A stretch of 64,000 nucleotides of DNA from Apostichopus japonicus (taxonomy: Eukaryota; Echinodermata; Holothuroidea; Aspidochirotida; Stichopodidae): positions 12,974,001 to 13,038,000 of the forward strand of contig NC_092562.1 in assembly GCF_037975245.1 (NCBI RefSeq), in the 5' to 3' direction. Position 1 is the stretch's first letter. Each line of letters begins with the position of its first letter. The translations under genes and the position numbers were made by a program. Below, piece by piece: positions 36,801-51,800 of the stretch. Under the pieces are notes generated by a model. That model searched no databases and had not been told where the DNA came from. It was given only the letters and a program-made list of their open reading frames with translations.

Positions 36801-39800
36801 CCCGTCTCCTCGGCTCTGATCTACTGTACCTACAGCGCAGTAGCTTGCGAATGATTAGGAAGCGATCGAAAGATGCCCAACCATCAGCTCCATGTTACAG
36901 TAAATATAGGAGAGGCACTTGATTAACCACTCGTAAATTTGAGCTTTTTTCATCTCTATGAAAAGTTTCTGTTTCCGTCGAAAGTTCAAAGTTCTGACCG
37001 TGCATATATTATAGTGTCATGTGAACAAGTGGGGGGGGGGGGAGGGGCGTGACGGGAAAGGAAGAGAAAGAAAACTTTTTGTTTAATACAAGAAACTAGC
37101 TGTAAGCAATTGTTGTGTACTTTATTAACTGTACAGTATGTACGAGGATAAACTGAAGCATCTCTATGCGGTTGTGTAAGTCGATTTGATGCAGTTAGTA
37201 AGTACAGTGCAAATACGTGTAGGTGACCATACTGATTTACAAGATCTGTTTATTTCCACTGGAGGTGTTAAATTTCCTGTAAACTGATTGCAGGATGATT
37301 CATCATCATCACTATCCTGATATAGCTAGGTCTCCTTCTAGAATATAACTCCAGAGAGAAAAATGAAACCGGTTAGCTTGAAAGGTTAAATATAATATAT
37401 GGTTATGCTATAGGTTCAAGGTGTAATTTGGCTGTGGGAACAACATGCTATAAAGTGGTTATGCTATAGGATCAAGTATCATGATATAATGTGGTTATGC
37501 TATAGGTTCAAGGTGTAATTTGGCTGTGGGAACAACATGCTATAAATTGGTTATGCTACAGGATCAAGTATCATGCTATAATGTGGTTATGCTATAGGTT
37601 CAAGGTGTAATTTGGCTGTGGGAACAACATGCTATAAATTGGTTATGCTACAGGATCAAGTATCATGCTATATTGTGGTTATGCTATAGGTTAAAGGTGT
37701 TATTTGGCTGTGGGAACAACATGCTATAATGTGGTTATGCTATAGGTGCAAGGTGTAATTTGGCTGTGGGAACAACATGCTATAGGATCAGGTATCATGC
37801 TATAATGTGGTTATGCTATAGGTGTCTACTGATGTATTGCAACATTCTAGGTTAAGGATACCCTCATTGTTCTAGATCAGTGTTAGGTGAACTTTAAGAC
37901 CCACAACCCAGGATCTTCCATGAGGACTGGTGCCACCCACCCACCAAAGATCCCTTCCCCCTTCAGAATCGTTACTTAGTATGCATGAAAACTGTAACTT
38001 AGACTATGGACTAGATATCGACAAAAATGACTTCATCGATCTCAATTGGCAAGCGCCGAAAAACCGTAGATAAAGTTCGAACATCTTGAAATATGCTGTG
38101 ACCCACCGCCCGCCCACCCACCCACTTTTGGGTGGCGTCCCATAGTTTGCAGACTTTCGCTCTAGAAAAAATATCACTTGCATACATGCGTACAGGGACA
38201 TGTAAAGAAAGTACGTTTCACCACCACATCAAGATATTCGTCTTACATACTGTATGTGCTGTGCATTCTTGTATCATTAGGAATCCTCTTAATGGTGGGT
38301 CTTCTCCTTGCATTTGACCTGTTTGTGATATCCATGTTATGTAGAGTTTCACATGGTATTGATTAGACCATGCAGCAAGAGATCAGTGGCTGAAATCTTT
38401 GGGGAAATTAGTTAAATGTTTAATCGGTTCCAACTGGTAGCATCTGATTAAATGCTATGGGGGCCGACATGGAAAAATTAAAATGGATCTACCAGATGTC
38501 TCAAATTTGATTCTATCAGTTTGAACATTCTAGTCAATGTTTGCCAGATTATTATGGGTACTATACAGGAATAGAGAAAAGGGTCTGGGGGATGAGAAAT
38601 AAAAAAGTCAAGAACAAACTGTAGTTGATGATCGTCATATTGGACCCGCAATGCTAATGACCTTTAGAAGCTAATTCAGATGATTTTGTCAAGTTGCTGG
38701 AAATCCATTGAACTGTGTAAGATTCAAGGTATAGAGGATTTTCTTGTTATTTTGTCACCATTTGACTTTGATCTTGAGTATCAAAAGAGAGCTAACTTCA
38801 AGAGCCAAAGACATTTCTCACTGTTTCTCACTCATCATCCCGCAGAGGTGACTCATTTAAATGATATGGATATTGAGTTTGCCTATTAATAATGTACTGG
38901 AATTCCATGTTACTGTTAATACCATAGTAACAACAGTATCATTTTTCTTGTTCTGTTATCTTAATGTCATCAGGGGTTAAAGAAGCCATTTTTTTTTTTC
39001 CAAATTTTTCATATAGAAACCTCGTCAAAGACTAAACGTAATAAGTTCATATCAATATTGTGTTTTTTTTTTTTCTTTTTTTTTCTTGCTTGCTTCCTTG
39101 CAGGTTAAAAGGTGTGTGCATTGAAGAAGGTCAATTACATGCTCTAACAGAGGTGAGTGAGTTTTTCCTGTTGCAGTTAATTGTAGAGGAAACCAAGCTA
39201 TAATTAGCTACTGTACATTGTATAATTTCGAGACCTGGACTAATGCATCTGCCATATTAACAGAACTTAAACATTGATCAATGTATACTGTGGTGCATTC
39301 TAAGGGTAGAGTGCTAACACTGAAACGATATTTGTGTATTTTATTTGTGTTGTTGTTTTGTGTTGCAGTCTCTGAACAATATGTGATTTATTACTGGTTT
39401 GTCTTGTTTTGAGATTATTATTGTGCTACTGTGTACAAACTAAAGATGAACTTGTAATTTCTTGTTGTGTCGTTATGAGAGTTGTATAGAGAGTTATATA
39501 GAGAGTTATATAGAGAGTTATATAGAGAGTTATATAGAGTAATAGAGTTAGAGTTATATAGAGAGTTATGAGAGTTATAATACCTGTGAAGGAAGTAGAA
39601 CAGCGGGGTAACATGAATTTGTATTTGTTTGTATGAGATTGTACAGTACCTGTCCTTTGAATGGCATTAACACTGAAGCTGTAAAACTAGTGTTATGGAA
39701 TGATGCCTGGCAAGTATAATGCAACATTAACACTGAAGCTGTAAAACTAGTGTTATGGAATGATGCCTGGCAAGTATAATGCAGCATTAACACTGAAGTT

Positions 39801-42800
39801 ATAAAACTAGTGTTATGGAATGATGCCTGGCAAGTATAATGCAACATTAACACTGAAGCTGTGAAACTAGTGTTATGGAATGATGCATGGCAAGTATAAT
39901 GCAACATTAACACTGAAGCTGTAAAACTAGTGTTATGGAATGATGCATGGCAAGTATAAGCACAGTATAAACACTGAAGCTGTAAAACGTTTTATGGAAT
40001 GATGTATGGCAAGTATAATGCAACATTAACACTGAAACTGTAAAACTAGTGTTATGGAATGATGCCTGGCAAGTATAATGCAGCATTAACACTGAAGCTG
40101 TAAAACTAGTGTTATGGAATGATGCATGGCAAGTATAATGCAGTATAAACACTAAAGCTGTAAAACTAGTGTTATGGAATGATGTCTGGCAAGTATAATG
40201 CAACATTAACACTGAAACTGTAAAACTAGTGTTATGGAATGATGCATGGCAAGTATAATGCAGTATAAACACTGAAGCTGTAAAACTAGTGTTATGGAAC
40301 GATGTCTGGCAAGTATAATGCAACATTAACACTGAAGCTGTAAAACTAGTGTTATGGAATGATGCCTGGCAAGTATAATGCAGCATTAACACTGAAGCTG
40401 TAAAACTAGTGTTATGGAACGATGCATGGCAAGTATAATGCAGTATAAACACTGAAGCTGTAAAACTAGTGTTATGGAAAAATGCATGGCAAGTATAATG
40501 CAGCATTAACACTGAAACTGTAAAACTAGTGTTATGGAATGATGCATGGCAAGTATAATGCAGTATAAACACTGAAGCTGCAAAACTAGTGTTATGGAAT
40601 GATGTCTGGGAAGTATACTGTAATGCAACATTAACACTGAAGCTGTAAAACTAGTGTTATGGAATGATGCCTGTCAAGTATAATGTAGCATTAACACTAT
40701 TAGCTGTTGTTGTTGACAGAGCAGTAGAGCAACAGGTATCTATATATTATCATATCAACACTCCATCTTTGTTAGGCAGCGAGGTTCCACCATCAATATC
40801 TTCGATAGTAAGTCTTTTTCATAGATGGTACCATCTTCTTTAGATCTTGTTTCCTCTTATGTAAGCTGCCAAGATGGGGGATATTGTAATTATATATCTC
40901 GAAAGGCACTTGGTGATGGTTTTTCAAAATATCACATTTCATCGCTTCGTCTTTTATTCTTGGCATAAATACCTTACAGTTGAACTGTGGAAGGCTTTCC
41001 TTTATCGGTCGCTACCCACAAAACTGTTTGTTTATGATTATGGGCCAAAAACTTCCTTCCTAAAGAAATGCAGTTGACGTAGATGATCTCTTTTCAGATC
41101 ATGAACAACCAGTGTTTAGTCTGTTACCAAAAGGAATGTTTATTATGTAATATGTAGACAAAGGTAGTTAATTTTATGTTTATACCTGATTAAATGGTAA
41201 GCATTCTACACACAGAGTAGTTTTTGTCAGAATGCATCTTAAAGAATCTCAAGCATCACGTCGATGGTTCACAGGCGTTCACATAAACACAATTTTTTTA
41301 CATAATTCTATAATTCTTCTGAACATGAGTTTGTATGCATTGAATTCAATGTAGGATTTGTAATGTATATATCGTCAGTATACAGAGAAAAAAAATCAAT
41401 ACGGAATGGGGGACTTGGCAGTATGAAGGTGCAGGTCCTTGATCCTCTTTTAGTTGTAACATATTTGGTTTAAAAGAGACATTTTCAAGCTTAGGTAGGG
41501 AAGGTTGAAATTTCTAGTGGGGAATCTATGAGGATTAGGGTGGAGGGGGGATGCTAAATTCAGCTGAATATGTACAACTTGCCCTGAAGGAAAGCAATGA
41601 AAACAAATGTAAGTGTTTCTCTCAAACTCATAGTTTTACAACATCACTACATCACAACCAGAAAGTGTCTCATTTGCAGCACATCAGGCATTACATGGGG
41701 TCTCACATCCGGCATCACATCCGGCATCACATCCCGCACCACATCCCGCACCACATCCCGCACCACATCCCGTACCACATCAGGCATAACATCAGGCACC
41801 ACATCCTGCATCACATCCCACACCCCATCCTACACCACATCTTGCATCACAATATTTAATGGATACTTTAGAGCCTTATTGACTGTTGACGTGTAAAAGA
41901 GTAATGTAATCTAAGCATGTGGGGGAAATATTTATTTTCCTTACTTGTGGTTTTCAAGGTCTGTTCACTTGTTGTTTATGATATATTGAAATTGGAAACT
42001 ATTTATTTCCACTTCACAAAAACATAAACAAAGTGAACATATAACATTTGAATATACAATACAAATACATTCCATAGGAATTAAACAATATACAAATGAT
42101 GTGAAGTGGGAGAGACCTGGCAGAAGCAGAGCTAATCTAGGCCAGAGCTTATGTTTGGTACCAAAAGTGAACTTGAAGTGAGCAACAGTATTGATATACT
42201 TGTTTTACTTCTGTTCAAATTTCTACCCTAAAAGTGGATGCATCTCTTCATGTTCTTTTGGTAATGTATAATCTTCACATACTACTGTATCGTACTGAGG
42301 GTTGGAAATTAAAAAAACCTTAGAGTGAAAAAATACAAAAGGGCAAAAAGGAACATGTTTTTTGTCAAAATATGCAGATCTATGACATCACACCTGCTTG
42401 CTTTCCCCCTCGGGTACAGGGTGTGATAACTGTCCAACCAGCGATCTGAGATTTTGATTTTTTCGTTAACGCAAACCTTCAGCAAGATATCTTGATGAAG
42501 TTCCTCTTACAGGCCAAAACTAGATTGGAAGACTGGGACGCAGGTTAGACTACATATCATCGACAGTAGAGACAAAACAGTTCCCTCTCGGCTATTTCCT
42601 AGAGATCAATGGGTACTTGCCAATTTGTAGACATGATCTGTGAGATGGTTTTGGAAACAGGTGTTACTTCCTTTCGAGAGTGTGACAACAATATTAACTG
42701 GCATCGTGCAAGAGGAATTGCTAAGAAGGAAAGAACGCTTATCAAATATAAATCACCAACAAGTTCTGTGTACGCTGTGTCATGTGGGCTTTTTTTCTTC

Positions 42801-45800
42801 TCCCCGAGCTATCTTTGACAACATTGGGCTAGAACACAAGTCTGTTGATATCCTGTTGTTTAAGCTCGAAAAGAAAGGAATAGGATTGACACAGGATGCG
42901 AAGGTCACTGATCGATTCCTGCTTCTTGAATTTTCCGGTTCTTTTGTTGCAGTATCATATCCACAAGAAAGGAAATGACACAACCATTTGAAAGGTTATA
43001 AATTACCAGAAGTTCAATATTTCTGTAACTGGCTATAACTAGCTCAGTCATCGCTGATCGGTTTTATATCCCATGAGTTTGAATGCTGCCCTTAATGTTT
43101 GGTAGCCGGTCTTGTCATCAATCGACCAAATCTGCCATCTGTGCTATTGTTTTGTTTTTTTCGTTGTTAGGGTTGTGTTGTTTTGGGGGTCAAATACATG
43201 TCAAGTGGAGAATAGATTTGGTACTTGCATTTCATTCCAAGCGTATTTACACCCGGTATTTAAAAGAGAAACTTCAAAATTGTTGGGGGGTATTTTTTTA
43301 CCCCCCTTGATTTGAAATGAAGCATGAAAGTTCGGACTGATGGACAACTTTTGTACGAAACTTCATTATTGAATGGTATCCAAAGGTCATCAAAGGTCAA
43401 CACAGAAAGTAGTAAACAGTACATCATGGAGAACCATATCCCATGAAGCTTTCAGAGGGAGGTTGGTATAGATTGTACTTGGGACCCTGGGTTAGTAGTT
43501 TATTTCTGAAGAATGTAATAGCTGCAGTAAACACTGAATGTTGCAAATGTTAAACATAGTCTTCACACTGAATGGTACGATTGACTTCATTCCTCGCTTA
43601 CCTGTCTCCCCACAACCTCAGCACCTCGTTCTACCATGCATAGAATGAACTGGTAACCTTTTTAACACTGTGCGCCCTCTATGACCGGACCCGTCCTATC
43701 AATGCCCTTCCTTCTCATTCTACCACCCAAAGCGCACCAGAACGTTGGTTTTGTGCATGAGAACGAGACTGCTAAGTTTGTGAGGAGACAGGTAAGCTCG
43801 TCACTCAAACCCGATAAGTTTATTAATGTTGCTGATAAAATTAAAGTCATATTTCTTTGACATTTGGAGAGCCTGTTCACGGAAATTGAAACTACATGTT
43901 GACTTTGTACTTAATGGTTAATCGTGTTAATATCTGTACCGAGTGTCTCGTGTCAAGACTGTTACAAGGAAGACTATCAGCCCAGGCTATTCATTATAAT
44001 TGACATATATCAAGGATGAGACTTTCCAGAGGCCTCATAAATAGTGCACAGTGCAATGAACTTTTAATACACACTGTCATTTAGACTAACAAAAGCTATA
44101 AAGCCTTAAAATTCACTATAGCATCTGATGTACTGTACTTTACAGTAACAGACTAATAGTAAGGAATATTGTTCTCAAAAGTGGGAGTTGTCAGCCTGTG
44201 CATTACAAAGCTGAAAATGGCTTTTTTTGTTTTTTTGTTATGGCTTTTTAAGTTATATTTGGTGTCTTCTCTCTTCTCTTGCTTTCAGTTTATCAACGGC
44301 GGGAATCTCCAAGAGTTAATCTGTGATGACCGGGAATACCTCTCGTGGCCTGTAAAATTAAAATTGTCCAACGATGTAGCAAAGGGCATGAAGTACTTAC
44401 ACTCCAAAGGATTTATGCATAGAGACTTATCATCTCAGGTTAGTATGTTTGTCATACTCACAGGAAATGAATGGCATTGAACATGAATACCTCTCCTTGA
44501 CTGTAAAATGTTAGTAAACTTGTCTCCTTTAACATTTAATGGTGTACAGCCTGAAAGTGTGGTTGTCTCCTGGAGTATGACAGTGTACAGTCTGAGAGTG
44601 AGGTCGTCTCCTGGAGTATAACAGTGTACAGTCTGAGAGTGAGGTCGTCTCCTGGAGTATAACAGTGTACAGTCTGAGAGTGAGGTTGTCTCCTGAAGTA
44701 TGACAGTGTACAGTCTGAGAGTGAGGTCGTCTCCTGAAGTATAACAGTGTACAGTCTGAGAGTGAGGTCGTCTCCTGGAGTATGACAGTGTACAGTCTGA
44801 GAGTGAGGTTGTCTCCTGGAGTATAACAGTGTACAGCCTGAGAGTGAGGTTGTCTCCTGGAGTATAACAGTGTACAGCCTGAGAGTGAGGTTGTCTCCTG
44901 GAGTATGACAGTGTACAGTCTGAGAGTGAGGTTGTCTCCTGGAGTATAACAGTGTACAGCCTGAGAGTGAGGTTGTCTCCTGGAGTATGACAGTGTACAG
45001 TCTGAGAGTTAGGTTGTCTCCTGGAGTATGACAGTGTACAGTCTGAAAGTGAGGTTGTCTCCTGGAGTATAACAGTGTACAGTCTGAGAGTGAGGTTGTC
45101 TCCTGGAGTATGACAGTGTACAGTCTGAGAGTGAGGTTGTCTCCTGGAGTATAACAGTGTACAGCCTGAGAGTGAGGTTGTCTCCTGGAGTATGACAGTG
45201 TACAGTCTGAGAGTTAGGTTGTCTCCTGGAGTATAACAGTGTACAGCCTGAGAGTGAGGTTGTCTCCTGGAGTATGACAGTGTACAGTCTGAGAGTGAGG
45301 TTGTCTCCTGGAGTATGACAGTGTACAGTCTGAGAGTGAGGTTGTCTCCTGGAGTATAACAGTGTACAGCCTGAGAGTGAGGTTGTCTCCTGGAGTATGA
45401 CAGTGTACAGTCTGAGAGTTAGGTTGTCTCCTGGAGTATGACAGTGTACAGTCTGAAAGTACAGTAAGTTTGTCTCCTGGAAGATACTGTCATACAGTCT
45501 CAAAGTAAGATTGTCCCTTGGAGCATAAGTGCAGCACTAGTGACAATGGAAACAGGATGAGGAAAATATCACCATGGCTTCTTGTTAAGGTTGTGAAAAT
45601 TGTTATCATTCATGTAAATATCACCAGTTAAAGTTTCATTATCCCTGCAATGTTCTGTCATGCTTATAGGTCCCAGCATGTACTCCAGTAAGGGAATACA
45701 AGAATTCAACATGATATTAAATTTAATATTACAAATGTGTGTATCAGTTCAATTCAGTTGACAACCTGGTGATATGATAATTTCTTTCCTCTCTCTCTTT

Positions 45801-48800
45801 TTGAAAACACTTTATTTCAGAATATTTTAGTAAGAAGAAAAAACCTTGATCTTGAATGTGTAATTGCTGATCTTGGACTTGCTGTAAGGATACCAAAGTA
45901 AGAAACTTTCCTTGCTGTATTCTGCATAGATTTACCTGTTTTTTTTGTGGTTTTTTTGGTAATTTTTGGGGGGTATTTTATCTTAAAAACTTAAGGTAGA
46001 AATGTTGGAGGTTGGACTTAACCAACAATCAGGTAAATAAGGAAGCAATTAATGTACTAAGGAAGGAAGTAAGTAGCAAACATGAAACCTGAAGCACAGA
46101 GTATTAACAAGCAGGAATTATTGTATGTAGTTGTGGTTAGGATACTATGTACTGATTAGATTGATAATGACTACAGTACATGCTATGAAGTACTTGTACA
46201 CAACTAGTTTTATTCTGCTGACATCTGAGAAGAGTCCGTTATTTAGAAATTGTGTGCTTTTTTGTTGTTGTATTTTTGTGGTAATATTTTCAGTCAATCA
46301 GCTGGATTGAGGATTGCAAAAATTTATGAGAAACCCCAAAGCTAAAAATACAGCTTCAAATATACTAGAACTGGATAACGGTTTCTTGATGACACAGAAG
46401 CTGAGATACAGTAACTGTAATTTCTAGTGTTGGCATGTTGGTAGCTTGATGACCTGGAAATAAAGCTAATGATAAATCTGTGGGATTCAAAACTTTGGTA
46501 ATAATTGTAGTAAACCAGGAATGGGCTCAAAAAGGGATCCTGCACACCACAGTGAAATTTTGGTTCCTGTTCCACGGGCCAGAACACTTAAGGATGTGAC
46601 CGTACTGGGTGGTGGGCCAGTGATTTGGGAATCTTACTCTATGTTTATTTTGTTATTATAAGCTCATAGGATCAAAGAGCTTTACATGTGCATTGATACC
46701 CATCTATAAAACGTTGAAATATCCTCGCACAATTTAACCCTAAGAAGCCTGTTGTTGCTGCACAAATGCCTCAAAGTATACATATTTCATCTACTTCTGG
46801 CCACAAGAAGTTCCCGCTAGAATGGAACACCGGGTGCACTTATTTTACATTTTTTAAATGCTGGTAGAATTTTGGGGGGAGCAAACTAAGTTGGATTTTA
46901 TTTAAGGACCAAACAAAGATGTAGGACCTCCACTTGAATGATGCAAGGGATTAGTTCTGGGGTTATGAAATGTTGAAAGCATGTTGGAAGACTCCTTGTT
47001 TGAGAAACTTGCTTGAAAGCTTGTTTGATCTCTCCTCCTCCATTGCCTGCAGAGGTTGTGAAAAGCCGACTCGATGGTCTTAGAAAATTGCGTCAGGGTT
47101 AGATGCGGACTGCAACTGCACTACCCCCACCCCACCCCACCCCACCCCACTAGACTAGACAGTGTGTAGCACAAGCAACACAGGCTCAGCCGATGGTTTC
47201 ATCCACAAAGATCTCTTAGTTAATTTTGAGAGTCGATATCCAGTTATTTGTTAATGCTAAACATGGCTTGGTTAGAAGGATGTTTAACACACCTCCAACA
47301 ATAACACGAGGCATAAACGGCGTAGATTTAGGATTTGGGAGCATCGATTGTCTGTATATGATGTCACTATGCGTTCTTTTCTTCTGTTTAAAAATCGTAG
47401 AAGTGAGAATGAAGTCTTACCGGTTGTCGGGACGCCATATTGGATATCACCTGAGTGCCTTCATGGGAAATTTTACGATTCAAAGGTAAGCCACATGTTT
47501 CACTAATGGACCTAGATCAGCGGTCCGACAAAACTTCTAGGCCCACAGCCCATGATCTTCCATGTAGAGTGCAACAATGACCTACCACCCCCCCCCCCCC
47601 CCCCCCCCAACTCCACCCTTCAGAATCAATGTTCAGATTTCATGAAATCTAGCTTGGACTATATGTACTGAATGTTTAAAAGAAAAAAAAAAAAAACACT
47701 TTCAAATCCATCTCTGTTTTCGCTGTCAAGAGATAAAATTTCCGACGTCTGGATAAATTCCAGCGACCGACCTAAAGGTTCTCGCAACCCGCTTTTGTTG
47801 TTGCACCACACAGTCTGCAGAGTGTCGATGTGGACTAAAAATTCACCAGTATGTTCAACATACTCCATTTCAGGATTTGGAAGTGTTATTTCTACTTCCT
47901 GTTTGTTACAACTAGTGATAATTAAAGCCATGCAACAGGCAAAAAAACAGCTGTTTACCCTAACGGTAGGATCTTCTCTAACTGATGGTTTAAACTGTGA
48001 CTTTTCCCAACATTACATCAATGTTCATATACTGGTTCAACATTTAATTACAACTATTAGTATAGGTTTACACATCTTGGTAGTACTTATTACTTCCAGA
48101 AGGAAGGCTCATCAGCCAAAGCAGCTGGACTACCAAGTTTAGCATCGATTTTTATGTTACCATGCATGTTAGTTTGAAGTAAATAAGTTCACATTAATCC
48201 TGGAATGTGCGGAATTTTTGCATGTCCTAAGGCCCTTTTGCTTTCAGAGTACTTTAAACTTGAGGCAAAGATTCACCATAAATCCGAACAAATGGCAGGT
48301 TATATGCTGTAAAGAAAGATAAAAAACAAACCACAATGCTACCATTTGTTAATAACTTGGTGACTTTGTGTCCACTAATCTTCTCAGTGAGCTTAAATCT
48401 TAGGTTCCAAACATGTTTTCGATCACCCTGTAATGTCTCCCAATGTGGAATTTCACCAACCCAAGTCAGATTGTTCAGCATATTAAAAATAAAATGCTTT
48501 TAAAAATTCTCACAAGAAATTTGACTACCCTTCAACCCCAAAATGGGAAAAAAACACTAGGTATAGACTTTTAGTAGAAGATTTTGCTGTTATTCATGTA
48601 AATTATCAAGTAATTAGTAGAGTAATCAACAGTATGAATGCAACATGCTGATTGCAAAAATTTATCTTCTACACAGCTGTACGGTGTTATCATCTACCGT
48701 AGGAAAATGTGAAAGAGGCTTAGAGGAAAGTGATCCTGTTAAAAAAAAAAAACCTGTTTTATCTAAGTACTGCAAAAAAATTGTCAATCACATTTCAAAC

Positions 48801-51800
48801 CTTGCAGGTCCTTCTTCCCGTAGACAAACCGAAGAAGAGCCTGCACAGAAATGGAACCTGTCGGGCCCTCTAACCCTTTAAATGCTAGTAGAGTTTTGTG
48901 GGAAGCAAACTTAGTTTAATTCATTTATTTGTTTGATCGCCAATTGTGTACAGTGGGAAAGGAAGTCTCCTATAAAGTCTTAAAAAGACTTAACAAGGTA
49001 GGAGACTGCCTGGGAGAAAAGAAAAGAAAAATGTACAAATATATATAATACAGAATATACGTAAGGATTAAATATACAGTAATAAAATCCTAATGATGCT
49101 GAGATGAATATGTGAATAGATTATATAATACTAGTACGAGTTAATAAATTTCTAATTTCAAATGTCTGGTGAATGTGGGTTTTGAAGTTATAGACTTCAA
49201 CTTTCTTGATAGATCATTCCAAATTTGTATTGCTCTATTACGAAGACCGAATTTCCCTATGTTACTATGGTAAAAATTGCAATGCACGTTGTCAGCTTGT
49301 CTTGATTCTTTGTTAGGAACGAACAAGATGTTGATCCATTACTAGGTATTAGTTTCGGGTTATGACACGTTTAGTGCTTGTTGAACACTCCTCGTGTGAG
49401 AACCTCTTCATAAATGCATCCTTTGATCTCTTCTTCCATTTGCTACAGTGCGACGTATTTTCTTTTGGGATTATCATGTGCGAGATCATCGGCAGAGTAA
49501 GCGCCGATCCCGAAGAACTGCCAAGGAGGATGGTGAGTCGCCGCTGATCTTTGGGACATTTGTATCTAATCCGTTGTCTGTTGTGTGTATGTACATGGTT
49601 ATTACTGTTTATGAACCTGAAGCGTTGCATGTGCAAAGTATCTTAACACATTCAATAATCGCTGTTTAAAGGGTTTTCAAAAATTCTTGTGATATTTCCA
49701 AAAAAATTCATCCCTTTTATTGTTTTCCCCCCCCCCCCTTTTGAAATAAAAAATTATATGAGCAAATTATATGAGCAAACCAAAATAGAAATTTGTATTC
49801 TTCTTTTTCTCCTTTTAGGATTTCGGTTTGAATGAAGCAGGCTTTCAATTTCTGGCCGGTGAATGTCCTAAGAATATGTTTAATATCGCAATACAGTGCT
49901 GTAAGGTAAAGTATCTACCACATCTTCAAGTGTTACTGATTTTCACGCAGGTACAGAGTAATTGGCTAGCTCGTCATGCAGACGATAGACCGAGAGATTT
50001 TTGAGGGACCCACGTAACAGATTTTACATCTCATTTAAGGGGAAAGTAAATGCAGTGGGGTGTAAATGGTCTGGCTCTTCATTTATGCACGTCATGACGT
50101 GGAAACATTGTCAGTGTGTGTCTAGAACTGTCAGGATGTTCATGCCTCTGTCCTACCTATCCAACCAAAGTACTAGAAAACAAACATAAAAGTACTGCAG
50201 GGTCGATATGTAATACCACATTAGGTTGCAAATATTACAACATATATTAGGCATCCTTCTGGATATGTAATATATTTTTGGCACTGTTTTCTGTGAAAAG
50301 TAGATATTATGTTTCATGGAGTTTCAAAGAGCTATCAAACACCTGAGCTCTGGTTTTCCATATATTAATTCCCCCCCCCCCCCCCTTCCTCAATGAAGAA
50401 GGTATGTATGTGTGAAGGTATATGTGTATGTATGTATGGTAACTTGTAAATTCTCACCTCATGATTTTCTTACAATTCATGCCTCGTTGCAATTGCGACA
50501 CTAACTCTCCCCCCCCCCCCCTCCCCTAGTCTTTGGTGAGCTTTGAGATTTTTGGACAAAGTCAGCAAGATCTTCTTCTCCCTTCGTCTATCAACTCCAG
50601 GTTTCTCCAAAGGAGAGGCCAACATTTCACAGTATAGTGGCCATTTTAGGCGAAATGAGACACCCACATGTCACTAATGTTAGCAAGTCATTATCCTGTA
50701 CAGATGCAAGGTTTGGTAAGTTTTTCATTTTTATTATTTTTTTTCTGAACATTTTTTTTTTAACAAGGAGGGCTTTTCTTTGGAAAAGATGTGTACCCCT
50801 TCACCTACCCTCACAGACTTCCCATTGTGTCTGATGCGTGCCCGTTATTAGCAGGAGGATTCTTTTCGGTTGTTGTTTACAAGAAAGCATGACACAGACT
50901 CACTTTAGAATGCTAATTATAGGAGACAATGTTCGTTTGTCTTATGTGATAGAAATGCTTGGGGAGAGGGGGGGGGGTGGGAGCATCCAAGAGATTGCAA
51001 GTTCTTGTTCAGTATGGAAGCCACCTCGACAATGTGTGATATCACAGTTCCACTTGATGGTGAAGCCTATTCAAAAGATTCTAAAGTAATCCAAGTTTAA
51101 AATAGTACAAGGTTGAGATACCACTTAGCACTGTGGTTTGCAGGTTGGTGGTGGGGTTTGGGGGAGTGGTTGGTAGTAGGTGGTGGAGGAGGGGGATGAA
51201 GTTGTTTGGTCTTTGATTTAAACAGTTATGATTCAGTGTGATTGGAATAGTGTTGTGGGATTGCTGACTTCCTCTAGGTTTTATTTTAAAGAGTGGAGTG
51301 TGTCTGTAGAGGCAGTTGTGCCACAAATGTTTCCAAACTCTTGAAGTACTATGGACACCTAGCCATATTCAGTAAATCTGTTGTGTGTGATATTGTCATT
51401 CAAAATCTTTTGAAAAAGTTTGAAAAGCTCTTTTTTTTGTTTCCAAGATATACACATTTTAAGTTTTGATCAATCTGTGAAACTCATTAAATATGTGCAA
51501 ACTATGACGTGGAGTGTTGTGCTCATCAAAATTTCTTGTTTGTCCCCTTCAGAAGTTAACCCTTTATTACAAGCCCAAATATATCATTTGAAGAATGTGA
51601 TGTTCCTCTTTTCGATGAAGTCAACAAAATATTTCGAGAAATTGTCCATAGGCCACAAACCTGTGTTCAGTGTCCTTGAAACAAAGGTTGTAAAAGCAAA
51701 TGAATAACATAACAGAAAATAAGGCAGTCACTCCCTTTACATCATCAATGTGCATAATTAGCTAATGTTTATTCATAAATGAAACTAGAATTAAGAAAAG

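Noticed and set aside
45009-45503. 164-codon minus-strand frame with [11 protein letters not shown] repeats
   Set aside because: Created by the 41-bp minisatellite; three units make 123 bases, which keeps frames open by arithmetic.
47659-48142. Overlapping frames on both strands after exon 6
   Set aside because: Possibly old transposon coding sequence, but no motif could be named, so no gene was called.
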